From DATDFB01 sp036522835 (GTDB lineage: Bacteria > Acidobacteriota > Thermoanaerobaculia > Gp7-AA8): a DNA stretch of 64,000 bases. Positions within the stretch are counted from its first letter, which is position 1. Each line of letters begins with the position of its first letter. The notes beneath the pieces were generated by a model. It saw only the letters and a list, made by a program, of their open reading frames with translations, was not told where the DNA came from and searched no databases. The translations under genes and the position numbers were made by a program. The stretch spans positions 1 to 64,000 of the forward strand of contig DATDFB010000207.1 of NCBI GenBank assembly GCA_036522835.1. Reading direction: 5' to 3'. Below are positions 1-8,481 of this stretch, one piece after another.

Positions 1-234
1 TTGCCCGCACCTGCGGACGCCCTGCCGCCACCGTGCGGCACGTTGCCCGCACCTGCGGACGCTTTGCCGCCACCGTGCGGCACGTTGCCCGCACCTGCGG
101 ACGCTTTGCCGCCACCGTGCGGCACGTTGCCCGCACCTGCGGACGCTTTGCCGCCACTGTGCGGCACGTTGCCCGCACGTGCGGACGCCCTGCCGCCACT
201 GTGCGGCACGATGCCCGCACCTGCGGACGCCCTG
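1..234. repeat. 42-bp tandem repeat, about 5.5 copies
   Basis: Five full 42-bp units begin at 1, 43, 85, 127 and 169, and a sixth partial unit begins at 211. Units differ by only a few bases. Each carries the arms GTGCGG and CCGCAC, so a hairpin can form across every unit junction. Because 42 is divisible by three, several frames stay open through the array, but the resulting proline- and alanine-rich peptides have no recognisable domain and no ribosome binding site, so I do not call a gene. The array may extend to the left beyond the window. The last unit runs into an inverted repeat (CACCTGCGG / CCGCAGGTG) and then an A-tract just downstream of the first gene's stop. Confidence 0.9.
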
Positions 235-256
235 CCCGCAGGTGCGGAAAAAAAAG

Positions 257-1219
257 TTACCGCGAGGATTTGTTGTTCTTCGCCGCCCAATTCTTGAACG
301 TCTCGGCCGGCACGCTGCCGGTGATCGTCACGGAGTCGTTCGTCCGCGCGACAGTGAACTTACGCAGCACGCCGACGAGTTGCGGCTCCTTGTCCTGCAC
401 CGCCAGGCGCATGGCCGAGAGCGCGCCGCGCAGCGTGTCCTCGAGGAGGCCTAGGGTCTCGGTATCGCTGGAGAGGCCGAAGGCGCCGAGCTTGAGCGAG
501 TCGCCGTTGTCGGTCGCCCACAGCGCCACAGTGGAAACGCTCTTGAGCGCGGAGCTGATGGCCTGCGCCTGCGGCGATTTCGATGACATCTTCGGCGCGC
601 CGACGATGCGCTTGGCGCGCTGCACATCAACCACCGCCCACGCCGTGGCCTTCGGGTCGATGCGCGCCACGTCGCGTCCCAAGGCGCTGGCGCCGAGCCA
701 GGTCGTGCCGCCGGCGGCGCGGGCGGTGAGCGCGCGGGCGACCGCGGTCTCGCTGCCGATCAGCGCGAGATGCCCGTCCGGAAAGGCCACCGCTCCCTTC
801 TGGTTGTCGCGCTGCACGTGCTCCTCGGGAAGGACGTAGTAGTTGCCCTTCTTCAAGGCGCCGCGCGAGGTGAGCGCAGTCGTCAGCCGCGCCACGTCGA
901 AGCGCCCCTCGAGCGCCACCAGCACCTCGGCGTCGGAGCCGAGCGTCGTGCGCGGCGTCGTGGCTACGACGACCACGTCGATGTCCTGCGTCGGCTTGAG
1001 GCCGGCGTCGCGCAGGAACTTCTCCGCGTCGCCGTCGGTCGAGATCTTGTCGGTTTCCCGGAACAGCGTCGAGCCGAGCGGGCTCGTGCGCAGGTCCGCC
1101 AGGCGGACCACGCCGACCGACACGGCGTCGTTCGGTACGAGCGACAGCGCGTCGTTCTTCGCGAATGCCGCGGGGACGGCGAGCGCCACGAGTGCGGCGG
1201 CAAGGATGAACTTCTTCAT
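257..1219 (-). CDS. secreted protein of unknown function, third gene of ABC exporter operon
   Basis: A 320-residue protein with a clear Sec signal peptide (MKKFILAAALVALAVPAAFA). The mature part is alternating alpha/beta-like and contains no domain I can name; it repeatedly alternates short strands with D/R/T-rich turns. The ATG was chosen because AGGAG lies 7 bases upstream; an in-frame ATG 17 codons earlier lies inside the permease gene and has no such site. Its ribosome binding site lies in the last codons of the permease and only one base separates the two genes, so it is almost certainly co-transcribed with the ABC transporter. Role unknown; export or periplasmic assistance to that transporter is only a guess from position. 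Confidence 0.8.
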   Translation of the reverse strand: MKKFILAAALVALAVPAAFAKNDALSLVPNDAVSVGVVRLADLRTSPLGSTLFRETDKISTDGDAEKFLRDAGLKPTQDIDVVVVATTPRTTLGSDAEVLVALEGRFDVARLTTALTSRGALKKGNYYVLPEEHVQRDNQKGAVAFPDGHLALIGSETAVARALTARAAGGTTWLGASALGRDVARIDPKATAWAVVDVQRAKRIVGAPKMSSKSPQAQAISSALKSVSTVALWATDNGDSLKLGAFGLSSDTETLGLLEDTLRGALSAMRLAVQDKEPQLVGVLRKFTVARTNDSVTITGSVPAETFKNWAAKNNKSSR

Positions 1220-1220
1220 T

Positions 1221-2072
1221 TCAAAACTCCTTTCGTTTGAACGCCACTGCTGCCAGAGCGAAACATGCAATGCCGAAGAGCGCCGTCGTCACGAACGGCT
1301 GCAGGGCCATCGCCTTTTGCGCTTCCTCGGGTGCCTGCTGCCCAAGAACGAACGCGAAGACGGCCATGCCGATTTCGGTGACCTTCGGCAGGACCAGGTA
1401 GAGGCCGCGGAGCAGGTACGCCGACCAGTCGCTGGAGAAGGCCGCTTCCATCTTCTGGTGCGCCATCAGCGGGATGGAGAAGATGGCCAGGCCGTAGGTC
1501 ATCATGATCGAGACGCCGGTCGACGACGTGATCACGCCGATGAGGAACGAGAACGCCAGAAGCGACGCGATCATGAAGATCATCAGGCCGCCGGCCAGGA
1601 AGATCTTGCCGTGCAGCACGTGCGTCTTCCAGCCGACGATCAGCCAGACCGCGGTGATGAGGTAGAAGACGTTGCTCGCCGCGAGCAGCAGCCCGGCCAG
1701 GTAGCGCGAGCCGATCAGCTTCGTGCGCGAGACCGGGCGCGAGAGGTAGAGGTCGATCGTCCCTTTGTCCTGCATGCGCGGCACGAGGTGCGCCGTGGCG
1801 AAGATGGCCATGAAGATCGACAGCACGTACAGGAGCGAGGCGAAGCCCGACTCGAACCCCGTGACGAGCTTCTCGATCGAGAATTGGCCGCCGACCTCCA
1901 CGTCCTTGCCGAAGAGCTTCGCGCCGGCGAGCGCGCCGTTGACGACGTCGAGGTTCACCGCGGACGCGAAGATGACGATGAAGATCGTGGAGAGGCAGAA
2001 GTAGGCGATGAGCGTCCAGCGCGCCGCCGCTTCGCGGAAGACGTCTTCGATGTTGGCGACGAGCACTTTCAT
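1221..2072 (-). CDS. ABC-2 type transporter permease
   Basis: A 283-residue integral membrane protein with about six hydrophobic segments: one near residues 20-40, one after the large first loop and the rest in the C-terminal half. The layout is that of ABC-2 permeases related to NosY/gliding-motility permeases, with the typical cytoplasmic stretch DKGTIDLYLSRPVSRTKLI before the second membrane segment. It would form the channel of an exporter powered by the ATPase encoded upstream. The ATG overlaps the ATPase stop as ATGA, and GGAGG precedes it, so translation is coupled. The substrate is unknown. Confidence 0.9.
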   Translation of the reverse strand: MKVLVANIEDVFREAAARWTLIAYFCLSTIFIVIFASAVNLDVVNGALAGAKLFGKDVEVGGQFSIEKLVTGFESGFASLLYVLSIFMAIFATAHLVPRMQDKGTIDLYLSRPVSRTKLIGSRYLAGLLLAASNVFYLITAVWLIVGWKTHVLHGKIFLAGGLMIFMIASLLAFSFLIGVITSSTGVSIMMTYGLAIFSIPLMAHQKMEAAFSSDWSAYLLRGLYLVLPKVTEIGMAVFAFVLGQQAPEEAQKAMALQPFVTTALFGIACFALAAVAFKRKEF

Positions 2073-3007
2073 GGTTGCACCTCCGGCGCCTTCACCAGAT
2101 CGACGAAGACGTCTTCGAGCGTGGAGCGGAGCGGCGCGAGCTCGGTGAGCATGGCTCCGCGCGCGCGGGCCTGGTCGACCAGGGCGTTGAGGTGCTCGAC
2201 GTTGTCGACCGACAGCTCGATGTGGCCGTTCACGCGATCGACGCCGGCGCCGCTCTCGCGGAACGCCGCGACGAGGGCGTCGTCGATCGGTGCCGCCACC
2301 ATCTTGTACTTCGCTCCTTTCCGCGTCAGCCCCTCGACCGAGCCCTGCGCCGCGACCTTGCCGGCGCGCAGCACGGCCACGCGGTCGCACGTCAACTCGA
2401 TTTCGGACAGGAGGTGCGAGTTGAGCAGCACCGCGACGCCGTTCTTCGCTTCCTCGCGAAGGATGTCGCGGATCTCGCGGCGGCCGACCGGGTCGACGCC
2501 GTCGGTCGGCTCGTCGAGGAGCAGCACCTGCGGCTGATGGATGAGCGCGCAGGCCAGGCCGAGGCGCTGGGTCATGCCCTTCGAGAACTTCTTGACGCGG
2601 ACGTCGATCCACTGCGAGAGCTTGAGCTTCTCGAGCAGCTCCACGCTGCGGCTGCGGATCGCCGCCGTCTCCATGCCGGACATCCGGCCGAAGATCGACA
2701 GCGCCTGGCGGGCGGTGAGGTAATTGGGGATCTTGTGGCCTTCGGGGAGGTAGCCCACGCTGCGGCGGCTCTCGGGATTCGTCACCGGCAGTCCGGCGAT
2801 GCGGGCGCTGCCGGCGGTCGCGGCGGTGAGTCCCAGGAGAACTTTGACCGTCGTCGTCTTGCCGGCGCCGTTCGGACCGAGGAGGCCGAAAAGCTCGCCG
2901 GGACGGACGGTGACGTCGATCCCGTCGAGCGCCGTGATGACGCGGCGGCCGAACCCTGAGCGGTATTCCTTGCGAAGGCCGCTCACTTCGATGACGGCTT
3001 CGTTCAT
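2069..3007 (-). CDS. ABC transporter ATP-binding protein
   Basis: A 312-residue cytoplasmic ATPase of the ABC-2/DRA family. Walker A is GPNGAGKTTT near residue 40, the signature region is FSKGMTQRLGLACAL, and Walker B is QVLLLDEPTDGVDP, followed by the switch histidine in LLNSHLLSEIE. A C-terminal regulatory part of roughly 80 residues follows, as in this family. It heads a three-gene operon with the permease and a secreted protein. The ATG at the start of MNEAVIEVSGLRKEY fits the family; the frame stays open far upstream, but that stretch is antisense to the next gene. It is divergent from the glycosyltransferase gene across a 63-base gap. Confidence 0.93.
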   Translation of the reverse strand: MNEAVIEVSGLRKEYRSGFGRRVITALDGIDVTVRPGELFGLLGPNGAGKTTTVKVLLGLTAATAGSARIAGLPVTNPESRRSVGYLPEGHKIPNYLTARQALSIFGRMSGMETAAIRSRSVELLEKLKLSQWIDVRVKKFSKGMTQRLGLACALIHQPQVLLLDEPTDGVDPVGRREIRDILREEAKNGVAVLLNSHLLSEIELTCDRVAVLRAGKVAAQGSVEGLTRKGAKYKMVAAPIDDALVAAFRESGAGVDRVNGHIELSVDNVEHLNALVDQARARGAMLTELAPLRSTLEDVFVDLVKAPEVQP

Positions 3008-3027
3008 ACCCGGCCTTGTACGGGGGA

Positions 3028-3055
3028 TTGCCGTACCGGGTTGCGCGGTTATGAT
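3028..3055 (+). promoter_or_regulatory. possible sigma-70-type promoter of the GH18/deacetylase/GT2 gene
   Basis: TTGCCG and TATGAT are separated by 16 bases in the short divergent intergenic region. Expected transcription start is around 3062, giving a leader of only about ten bases before the ATG at 3071. No strong Shine-Dalgarno sequence lies in that leader. Prediction by motif only. Confidence 0.4.
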
Positions 3056-3070
3056 CGCCGGTACCTTTCC

Positions 3071-6000
3071 ATGTCTGACCGCGCGGTCTTCTTCGATCCC
3101 AGCCGGCGCCGCTGGTCGTGGATCAAGCGAATCGGCACGACAGTCGGCCTCGCCTTCGTCGTTGCCGCGAGCCTGACCCTCGTCAGCATCGAGGGCGGCG
3201 TCGTTCTTCCCGGCCTCGAAGGGATTACCACGCCCATCCGGCGGCAGATCCGCCGCAGCATGCGCCGCGCGTTGCCGCAGCACAACGCGGCCAAATTGCA
3301 GTTCCTGGCCAAACGCGATCGGCAGAGGCTGCTCGATGCCATCGCCCGCGACAACAAGCGCAAGCGCCCGCCGACGCCGCCGCCCGCGACCCGCACGAGC
3401 GGCATCGTCGCCGCCTTCTACGCGCCGTGGCAGGAGACCGGCCTGCACGCCCTCGACGCCAACGCCAAAAAGATGACGCATGTGCTGCCGTCGTGGGTCC
3501 ACCTCGCCGAGGATGGGCAGGGGCTCGACTTCCGCGACTGGTATCCCGACTCCGTGCCGCACAACGTCGATGTCATGAACATCGCCCGCGAGCACGGCCT
3601 CAAGATCGTCCCCGTGCTGCAGAACGCGCAGGTCGGCTCGAACGGCTCCGGCGAATTCGACCGCGTGCGCGTCCACCTCCTGCTGACCGACGTCCGCCGC
3701 CAGCAAATCATCATCGACACACTGAGGCGGTGGTGCGTCGCCAACAACTATCAAGGCATCAACGTCGACTTCGAGAATCTCGACGCGGCCGACTACGCGC
3801 TGCTGCCCGCCTTCCTGCAGCGGATGAAGACGGCCTTCGACCAGAACCGCCTCAGCGTCAGCTGCGACCTCGAGGCCACGGCCGCGCCGCAGACGTGGCG
3901 CGCGGTCTCGGCGATCTGCGACTTTGTCGTGATCATGCTCTACGACGAGCACTCCTCGTCGCGGCCGACGCCGGGGCCGATCGCGTCGATGACGTGGTAT
4001 CGCGAGCGCCTCGACCTCGCCGCGCGCGCCGTCCCGCGCGAGAAGCTCGTCGTCGGTCTCGCCAACTACGCCTACGACTGGATGGAGGGCCGCGACTGGG
4101 CCGAGCCGCTCACGTACCAAGGGGCGATGCTCAAGGCGCAGCAGTACCGCCTCGATCCGTTCAAGGAGAAGGCGGAGGACGTCGTCGACTTCGACGACAA
4201 GGCCCTCAACCCGACCTTCTGGTACACCGACGAAGACGGCAAGGACCACGAAGTCTGGCTGCTCGATGCCATCACCGCCGCAAACCAATGGCGCCTGGCG
4301 CAGAACTACGCCCCGCGCGGCGTGGCGGTCTGGGTCCTCGGGTCGAACGATCCGTCGCTCTGGAACTTCATCGACCGCACGCGCCTGAATGCTCCGCCGC
4401 GCTGGAACGAGCTGAAGGAAGTCATTTATCCGTACGACGTCGAGTTCATCGGCGAAGGCGAGATCGCCCGCGTCGAGGCCCAGCCGAAGCCGGGCCATCG
4501 GTCACTCGAGATCGACCCGGTGACCGGCCTGGCCGTCGACGAGAGCTACCACGACTTCGCCACGTCGTTCGTCATCGCCCGCAGCGGCTACAAGGAGAAG
4601 ACCATCGCGCTGACGATCGACGACGGACCGTCGGCCGCCTACACGCCGCAAATTCTCGACGAACTGAAGGCGGCGAACGTCAAGGCCACGTTCTTCCTCA
4701 TCGGCCAGAATGCCGAGCGTTACCCGAACCTCGTGCGCCGGATCTGGCGCGAAGGGCACGAGATCGGGAACCACAGCTTCACTCATCCGAACATCGGCAC
4801 GGTGAAGCCGCAGCGCGCGGAGCTCGAACTCAACGCCACCCAGCGCGTCTTCCAGAGCCTCATCCACCGCTCCACACTGCTCTTCCGCCCGCCGTACAAC
4901 GCCGACGCGGAGCCGACGGCGGAGGCCGAGGTGAAGCCGATCGAGCTCGCCTCCAAGCTGAACTACATCACCGTGCTCGAGTTCCTCGACCCGCAGGACT
5001 GGAACACGGTCGAGCACCTGGCGGACGGCTCGACGCGCCACCGCACCGCCGAGGACATGCTCAAGCAGACGCTCGAGCAGATCGACACCGAGAAGGGCAG
5101 CTGCATCCTCCTGCACGACAGCGGCGGCGACCGCAGCGAGACCGTGCGCCTGATCCCGATGCTGATCGCCGAGCTGGGCAAGCGCGGCTACCGCTTCGTG
5201 ACGGTCTCGCAGCTCATCAACTCGACGCGCGATGCCGTGAACCCTCCCGTCGCCGCCTCGGACACGCTGCTCCTGGCGAACGACCGCGTCGTCTTCGAGA
5301 CGATCTATCTCTTCGAGCTTCTCCTCGGCATCGCCTTCGTCACCGCCATCATTCTCGGCGCGATCCGCGTGATCTTCGTGACCGCGCTCGCGCTTGCGGC
5401 GAAGGTGCGCGAGCGCCGCACGACGTACGACATGAGCTACCGCCCGCGCGTCAGCGTCGTCATCGCGGCGTTCAACGAGGAGAAGGTCATTGCCTCGACG
5501 ATCCGTGCCGTCTTGGCGAACCGCTATGAGCCGCTGGAGATCATCGTCGTCGACGACGGCTCGCGCGACGACACCTCGGGTGAAGTAGTCCGCAACTTCA
5601 TTGATGTCCCTCTCCCCGCCGCGCGGGGAGAGGGTGGCGCGTCAGCGCCGGGTGAGGGGCGCCCTCGCGTCATCCTCATCCGGCAGGAGAACGCCGGCAA
5701 GGCGCCGGCGCTCAACCGCGGCATCGCAGAGGCCACCGGCGAGATTCTCGTTTCCCTCGACGCCGACACCGTCTTCTCCCACGACACGATTGCCCTGCTC
5801 GTCCGCCACTTCGCCGATCCGCTCGTCGGCGGCGTCGCCGGCAATGTGAAGGTCGGCAATCGCATGAACCCGCTGACGCACTGGCAGTCGATCGAGTACA
5901 TCACCTCGCAGAACCTCGACCGCCGCGCCTACGCCACGATCAACTCCGTCACCGTCGTTCCGGGCGCGGTGGGGGCGTGGCGGCGCGAGGCGATCGTGCA

Positions 6001-6649
6001 GGCGGGCGGGTATCTGAACGACACGATGGCCGAGGACATGGATCTGACGTGGCGCGTGCGGCGCATCGGCTGGAAGATCGAGACCGACAGCGACGCCGTC
6101 GGCTACACCGAAGCGCCCGACTCGTTCAAGGCACTCTTCAAGCAGCGCTTCCGCTGGGCCTTTGGCACGCTGCAGTCCCTCTGGAAGCACCGCCGCGCCC
6201 TCGGACGCTACGGCTGGTTCGGCCGCGTGATGCTGCCGTCGCTGTGGCTCTTCCAGGTCGTCTTCCAGGTGCTCTCGCCGCTCGTCGACTTGCAGATCGT
6301 CTGGACGGTGACGAACGTCGTGCACGCTTGGCTGCGCGGCCACCTCGAGCACGACTGGCAGCCGCTCCCGAACGCGCTGGCGTCGCTTTACCTCGTGCTG
6401 CTCATGTACGCCTTCTTCTTCACCATCGAGCTCCTCGGCTCTGCGGTCGCGTTCAAGCTCGACCGCGAGAGCCCCAAGCCGCTCGTCTGGCTCCTCTGGC
6501 AGCGCTTCCTCTACCGCCAGCTCATGTACGCCGTGCTCCTGAAGTCGCTCAAGACAGCGTTCAGCGGCATCCGCGCCGGGTGGGGAAAGCTCGAGCGGAA
6601 GGGGACGGTGGTGGAGCTGGCCGCGCCGGCGCAGCCGGGCGAAGCGTAG
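3071..6649 (+). CDS. three-module protein: GH18-like domain, polysaccharide deacetylase, family 2 glycosyltransferase
   Basis: A 1192-residue membrane protein. After an N-terminal anchor (about residues 15-40) comes a GH18-type barrel (about 110-455) with NVDFENLD near residue 230, matching the catalytic DxE-type strand. A NodB-type deacetylase follows (about 510-710), with TIDDGP and HSFTHP as the metal-binding motifs. A membrane segment near 745-775 precedes a GT2 domain (about 790-1045) with VVDDGS, DAD, AEDMDLTWR and QRFRWAFG, and then several C-terminal membrane segments. This is the arrangement expected of a processive synthase coupled to periplasmic deacetylation and hydrolysis of an N-acetylhexosamine polymer. 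A palindromic repeat is embedded in the GT2 domain (separate entry). An upstream ATG 10 codons earlier is possible. Confidence 0.93.
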   Translation: MSDRAVFFDPSRRRWSWIKRIGTTVGLAFVVAASLTLVSIEGGVVLPGLEGITTPIRRQIRRSMRRALPQHNAAKLQFLAKRDRQRLLDAIARDNKRKRPPTPPPATRTSGIVAAFYAPWQETGLHALDANAKKMTHVLPSWVHLAEDGQGLDFRDWYPDSVPHNVDVMNIAREHGLKIVPVLQNAQVGSNGSGEFDRVRVHLLLTDVRRQQIIIDTLRRWCVANNYQGINVDFENLDAADYALLPAFLQRMKTAFDQNRLSVSCDLEATAAPQTWRAVSAICDFVVIMLYDEHSSSRPTPGPIASMTWYRERLDLAARAVPREKLVVGLANYAYDWMEGRDWAEPLTYQGAMLKAQQYRLDPFKEKAEDVVDFDDKALNPTFWYTDEDGKDHEVWLLDAITAANQWRLAQNYAPRGVAVWVLGSNDPSLWNFIDRTRLNAPPRWNELKEVIYPYDVEFIGEGEIARVEAQPKPGHRSLEIDPVTGLAVDESYHDFATSFVIARSGYKEKTIALTIDDGPSAAYTPQILDELKAANVKATFFLIGQNAERYPNLVRRIWREGHEIGNHSFTHPNIGTVKPQRAELELNATQRVFQSLIHRSTLLFRPPYNADAEPTAEAEVKPIELASKLNYITVLEFLDPQDWNTVEHLADGSTRHRTAEDMLKQTLEQIDTEKGSCILLHDSGGDRSETVRLIPMLIAELGKRGYRFVTVSQLINSTRDAVNPPVAASDTLLLANDRVVFETIYLFELLLGIAFVTAIILGAIRVIFVTALALAAKVRERRTTYDMSYRPRVSVVIAAFNEEKVIASTIRAVLANRYEPLEIIVVDDGSRDDTSGEVVRNFIDVPLPAARGEGGASAPGEGRPRVILIRQENAGKAPALNRGIAEATGEILVSLDADTVFSHDTIALLVRHFADPLVGGVAGNVKVGNRMNPLTHWQSIEYITSQNLDRRAYATINSVTVVPGAVGAWRREAIVQAGGYLNDTMAEDMDLTWRVRRIGWKIETDSDAVGYTEAPDSFKALFKQRFRWAFGTLQSLWKHRRALGRYGWFGRVMLPSLWLFQVVFQVLSPLVDLQIVWTVTNVVHAWLRGHLEHDWQPLPNALASLYLVLLMYAFFFTIELLGSAVAFKLDRESPKPLVWLLWQRFLYRQLMYAVLLKSLKTAFSGIRAGWGKLERKGTVVELAAPAQPGEA
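5608..5659. repeat. palindromic REP-like element embedded in the GT2 domain
   Basis: CCCTCTCCCC is followed directly by its inverted partner GGGGAGAGGG and then by GGCGCGTCAGCGCC and GGGTGAGGGG. This double-hairpin pattern is common as an intergenic repeat in many bacterial genomes. Here it sits inside the open frame and adds about 17-18 residues (PLPAARGEGGASAPGEG) between the VVRNF and ILIRQENAGKA blocks of the glycosyltransferase. Frame is kept because the insertion is a multiple of three. Confidence 0.8.
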
Positions 6650-6683
6650 ACGCAAGCGCGTCGCCGCACGTACTCCATTCATC

Positions 6684-7718
6684 GTGCACACGCTGAAGGT
6701 CGCCGCGGGCTACGCTCCGCTGCCGTGGGGCATTGATCTGCTCCTGACCGACGCCTGCAATCTCCGCTGCACGTACTGCCCGATCACGACGGACATGAAT
6801 GTCCGCCGGCCGAGCGCGATGATGGACACGGCAAAGGCCATCCGCTTCCTCGACTCGGTGAAGCCGTTCAAGCCGATGATCCGCGTCTTCGGCGGCGAGC
6901 CGTTCCTCCATCCGGAGTGGCCGCGGATCTTCGCCACCGCGGTCGGGAACGGGCTGCCGATCACGGTCGTGACGAACGGCACGCGCCTCGTCGGCAAGGC
7001 CGATGATCTCGTGCGCAGCGGTCTGCTCGCGGTCGGCATCTCGGTCGATCCGCCGAACGCGAACGACACCTACCGCGGCAGCGGCGTGTTCGAGACCTGC
7101 GAGAAAGTCGTGCGCGAGATCAACGAGGCGAAAGAGCGGCTCGGCTCATCGACTCCGCAGATCGAGATCTACTCGACGGTGTACGAAGGGACGTACGCGT
7201 CGCTGCGCGTGTGGGCCGAGACGCTGCGCGCGTGGCGCATCGACACGTTCCGCCTGCAGCACCAGATCTGGCTGCGCACCGCGCAGCGGCCCGTGTCGGA
7301 GCGGATGATCGCCGACGCCATCGGCGACTCGACGTTTTTCCGTTCGGACGTCGACACCTACTGTAGCGATGACATGCCGAACGTCGACGTCGACGTGCTC
7401 GAGCGGGAGCTGCGCGCGCTGGAGTCGACGCAGTATCCGTTCCGCCTCGAGTTCCACCCACCGCTGCCGGTCGAGGAGATGATGGAGTTCTACCGCAACA
7501 CTGACTTTAGGCGGCGGACGGCGCGGCCGTGCACGCTGATCTCGAAGTACGCGTTCGTCGACCCGCGCGGCCGGCTCTACCCCTGCCTCACCCTCGACAT
7601 GGGCAACGTCTTCGAGCGGCCGTTCGAGGAGGTGTGGAACGGGCGGAAGTTCCGCGCGTTCCGCCGCCTCCTGCATCGCGAGCAGCGCCTGCCGCTGTGC
7701 GAGCGTTGCCCGGCGTGA
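6684..7718 (+). CDS. radical SAM/SPASM-domain protein
   Basis: A 344-residue protein with the radical SAM cluster CNLRCTYC (Cys25, Cys29, Cys32) and the GGEPFLHPEW motif. The C-terminal part contains PCTLISKYAFVDPRGRLYPC and ends in CERCPA, the layout of a SPASM-like auxiliary cluster domain. Such proteins modify peptides or carry out cofactor and sugar chemistry; the substrate cannot be told from the sequence. The start is a GTG without a clear ribosome binding site, 34 bases after the glycosyltransferase stop, so the two may be co-transcribed. No small precursor peptide gene is visible next to it. Confidence 0.9.
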   Translation: MHTLKVAAGYAPLPWGIDLLLTDACNLRCTYCPITTDMNVRRPSAMMDTAKAIRFLDSVKPFKPMIRVFGGEPFLHPEWPRIFATAVGNGLPITVVTNGTRLVGKADDLVRSGLLAVGISVDPPNANDTYRGSGVFETCEKVVREINEAKERLGSSTPQIEIYSTVYEGTYASLRVWAETLRAWRIDTFRLQHQIWLRTAQRPVSERMIADAIGDSTFFRSDVDTYCSDDMPNVDVDVLERELRALESTQYPFRLEFHPPLPVEEMMEFYRNTDFRRRTARPCTLISKYAFVDPRGRLYPCLTLDMGNVFERPFEEVWNGRKFRAFRRLLHREQRLPLCERCPA

Positions 7719-7741
7719 GGGCGCACGCTGTGCGCCCCTAC
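7719..7741. repeat. GGGCGCAC palindrome between convergent genes
   Basis: Arms GGGCGCAC and GTGCGCCC surround a 3-base loop, followed by CTAC. The element starts directly after the radical SAM stop codon and supplies the TAG stop of the superoxide dismutase on the other strand. Two more copies, as an inverted pair, occur at 29710-29766. It could act as a two-way terminator, although no T-tract follows. Confidence 0.7.
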
Positions 7742-8367
7742 CGCGCCGCGGACATCGTCGTCACGCTCTGCATCCGCCGCCCGACCGCGCTCCAGTCGAC
7801 GTTGGCCAGGAACGCGTCGATGTACTTCGGCCGCTCCGCCGGCTTGTAGTCGAGAAGGAACGCGTGCTCCCACACGTCCATGACCAGGAGCGGGACGAAG
7901 CCGGCCACGTTGCCGGTCTGGTGCAGCTCGATCCAGTGATTCGACACGCGCCCGCTGGCCGGATCGAGAAACGCGATCGCCCAGCCGACGCCCCGCATCT
8001 TGCCGACGCTGACGAAGTCGGTGCGCCAGATCTCATAGCTCGGAAACGAGCGCTCCACCGCGTCGCGGAACGCCGAGCCCTTCGGCGCGTCGTCGCCGCC
8101 GCGCGACTTCATGTTCCCGAAGTAGTACTCGTGCAGGACCATGCCGTTGTACTCGAACCCGAGCCGGCGCGTGAGCTCGGAGTAGGCGGGCATCTCTTCC
8201 TGATCGACCTTGCCATCGGAAAGAATCGCCGCGATCCGCTCGGTCAGCTCGTTGGTCGCCTTGACATAGCCCTCGTAGAGCTTGAAGTGCATCTCGAGAG
8301 TTTTGTCGGAGATGCCGGTGAGGTTGGAGAGGTTGAATTGCTGAGGCTTGTAGATTTTGAGCTCCAT
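7738..8367 (-). CDS. superoxide dismutase, Fe/Mn family
   Basis: A 209-residue protein of the Fe/Mn superoxide dismutase family, converting superoxide to peroxide and oxygen. Metal ligands expected from the family are visible: His27 in MHFKLYEGYV, His in VLHEYYFGNM, and the Asp/His pair in DVWEHAFLLDYKP. The N-terminal HHxxHxxTY block of classical enzymes is replaced by the MHFKLYEGYV form, seen in a divergent branch. No signal peptide is visible, so it is cytoplasmic. The metal preference cannot be set by eye. It lies downstream of the EgtB-like gene, separated by a 114-base gap that contains an inverted repeat. Confidence 0.93.
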   Translation of the reverse strand: MELKIYKPQQFNLSNLTGISDKTLEMHFKLYEGYVKATNELTERIAAILSDGKVDQEEMPAYSELTRRLGFEYNGMVLHEYYFGNMKSRGGDDAPKGSAFRDAVERSFPSYEIWRTDFVSVGKMRGVGWAIAFLDPASGRVSNHWIELHQTGNVAGFVPLLVMDVWEHAFLLDYKPAERPKYIDAFLANVDWSAVGRRMQSVTTMSAAR

Positions 8368-8403
8368 GGGGAAGGGACGTGCATGATGCGAGCCGGTGCA
8401 ACG

Positions 8404-8475
8404 TAGGTTCTTAGGTTGTTAGGTTCTTAGGTTCTTAAGTTTTCTAAGAACCTAACAACTTAAGAACCTAAAACC
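8404..8475. repeat. TTAGGTTCTTA inverted repeat
   Basis: AGGTTGTTAGGTTCTTAG (8413-8430) faces CTAAGAACCTAACAACTT (8444-8461) with 17 of 18 bases complementary, and further TAGGTTC/GAACCTA copies flank both arms. The stretch is AT-rich compared with everything around it. It lies between the EgtB-like gene and the superoxide dismutase gene and could form a terminator- or attenuator-like hairpin. A shorter palindrome with the same GGTTCTTAAGAACC core lies between two tRNA genes near 47195. Confidence 0.8.
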
Positions 8476-8481
8476 TAACCC

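Noticed and set aside
217..256. Intrinsic terminator for the first operon
   Set aside because: The hairpin CACCTGCGG/CCGCAGGTG is present, but the A-tract would be read as U-tract before, not after, the stem on the operon strand.
1..297. Proline-rich frames through the 42-bp array
   Set aside because: The unit length is divisible by three, so openness is expected in several frames; no ribosome binding site and no known domain.
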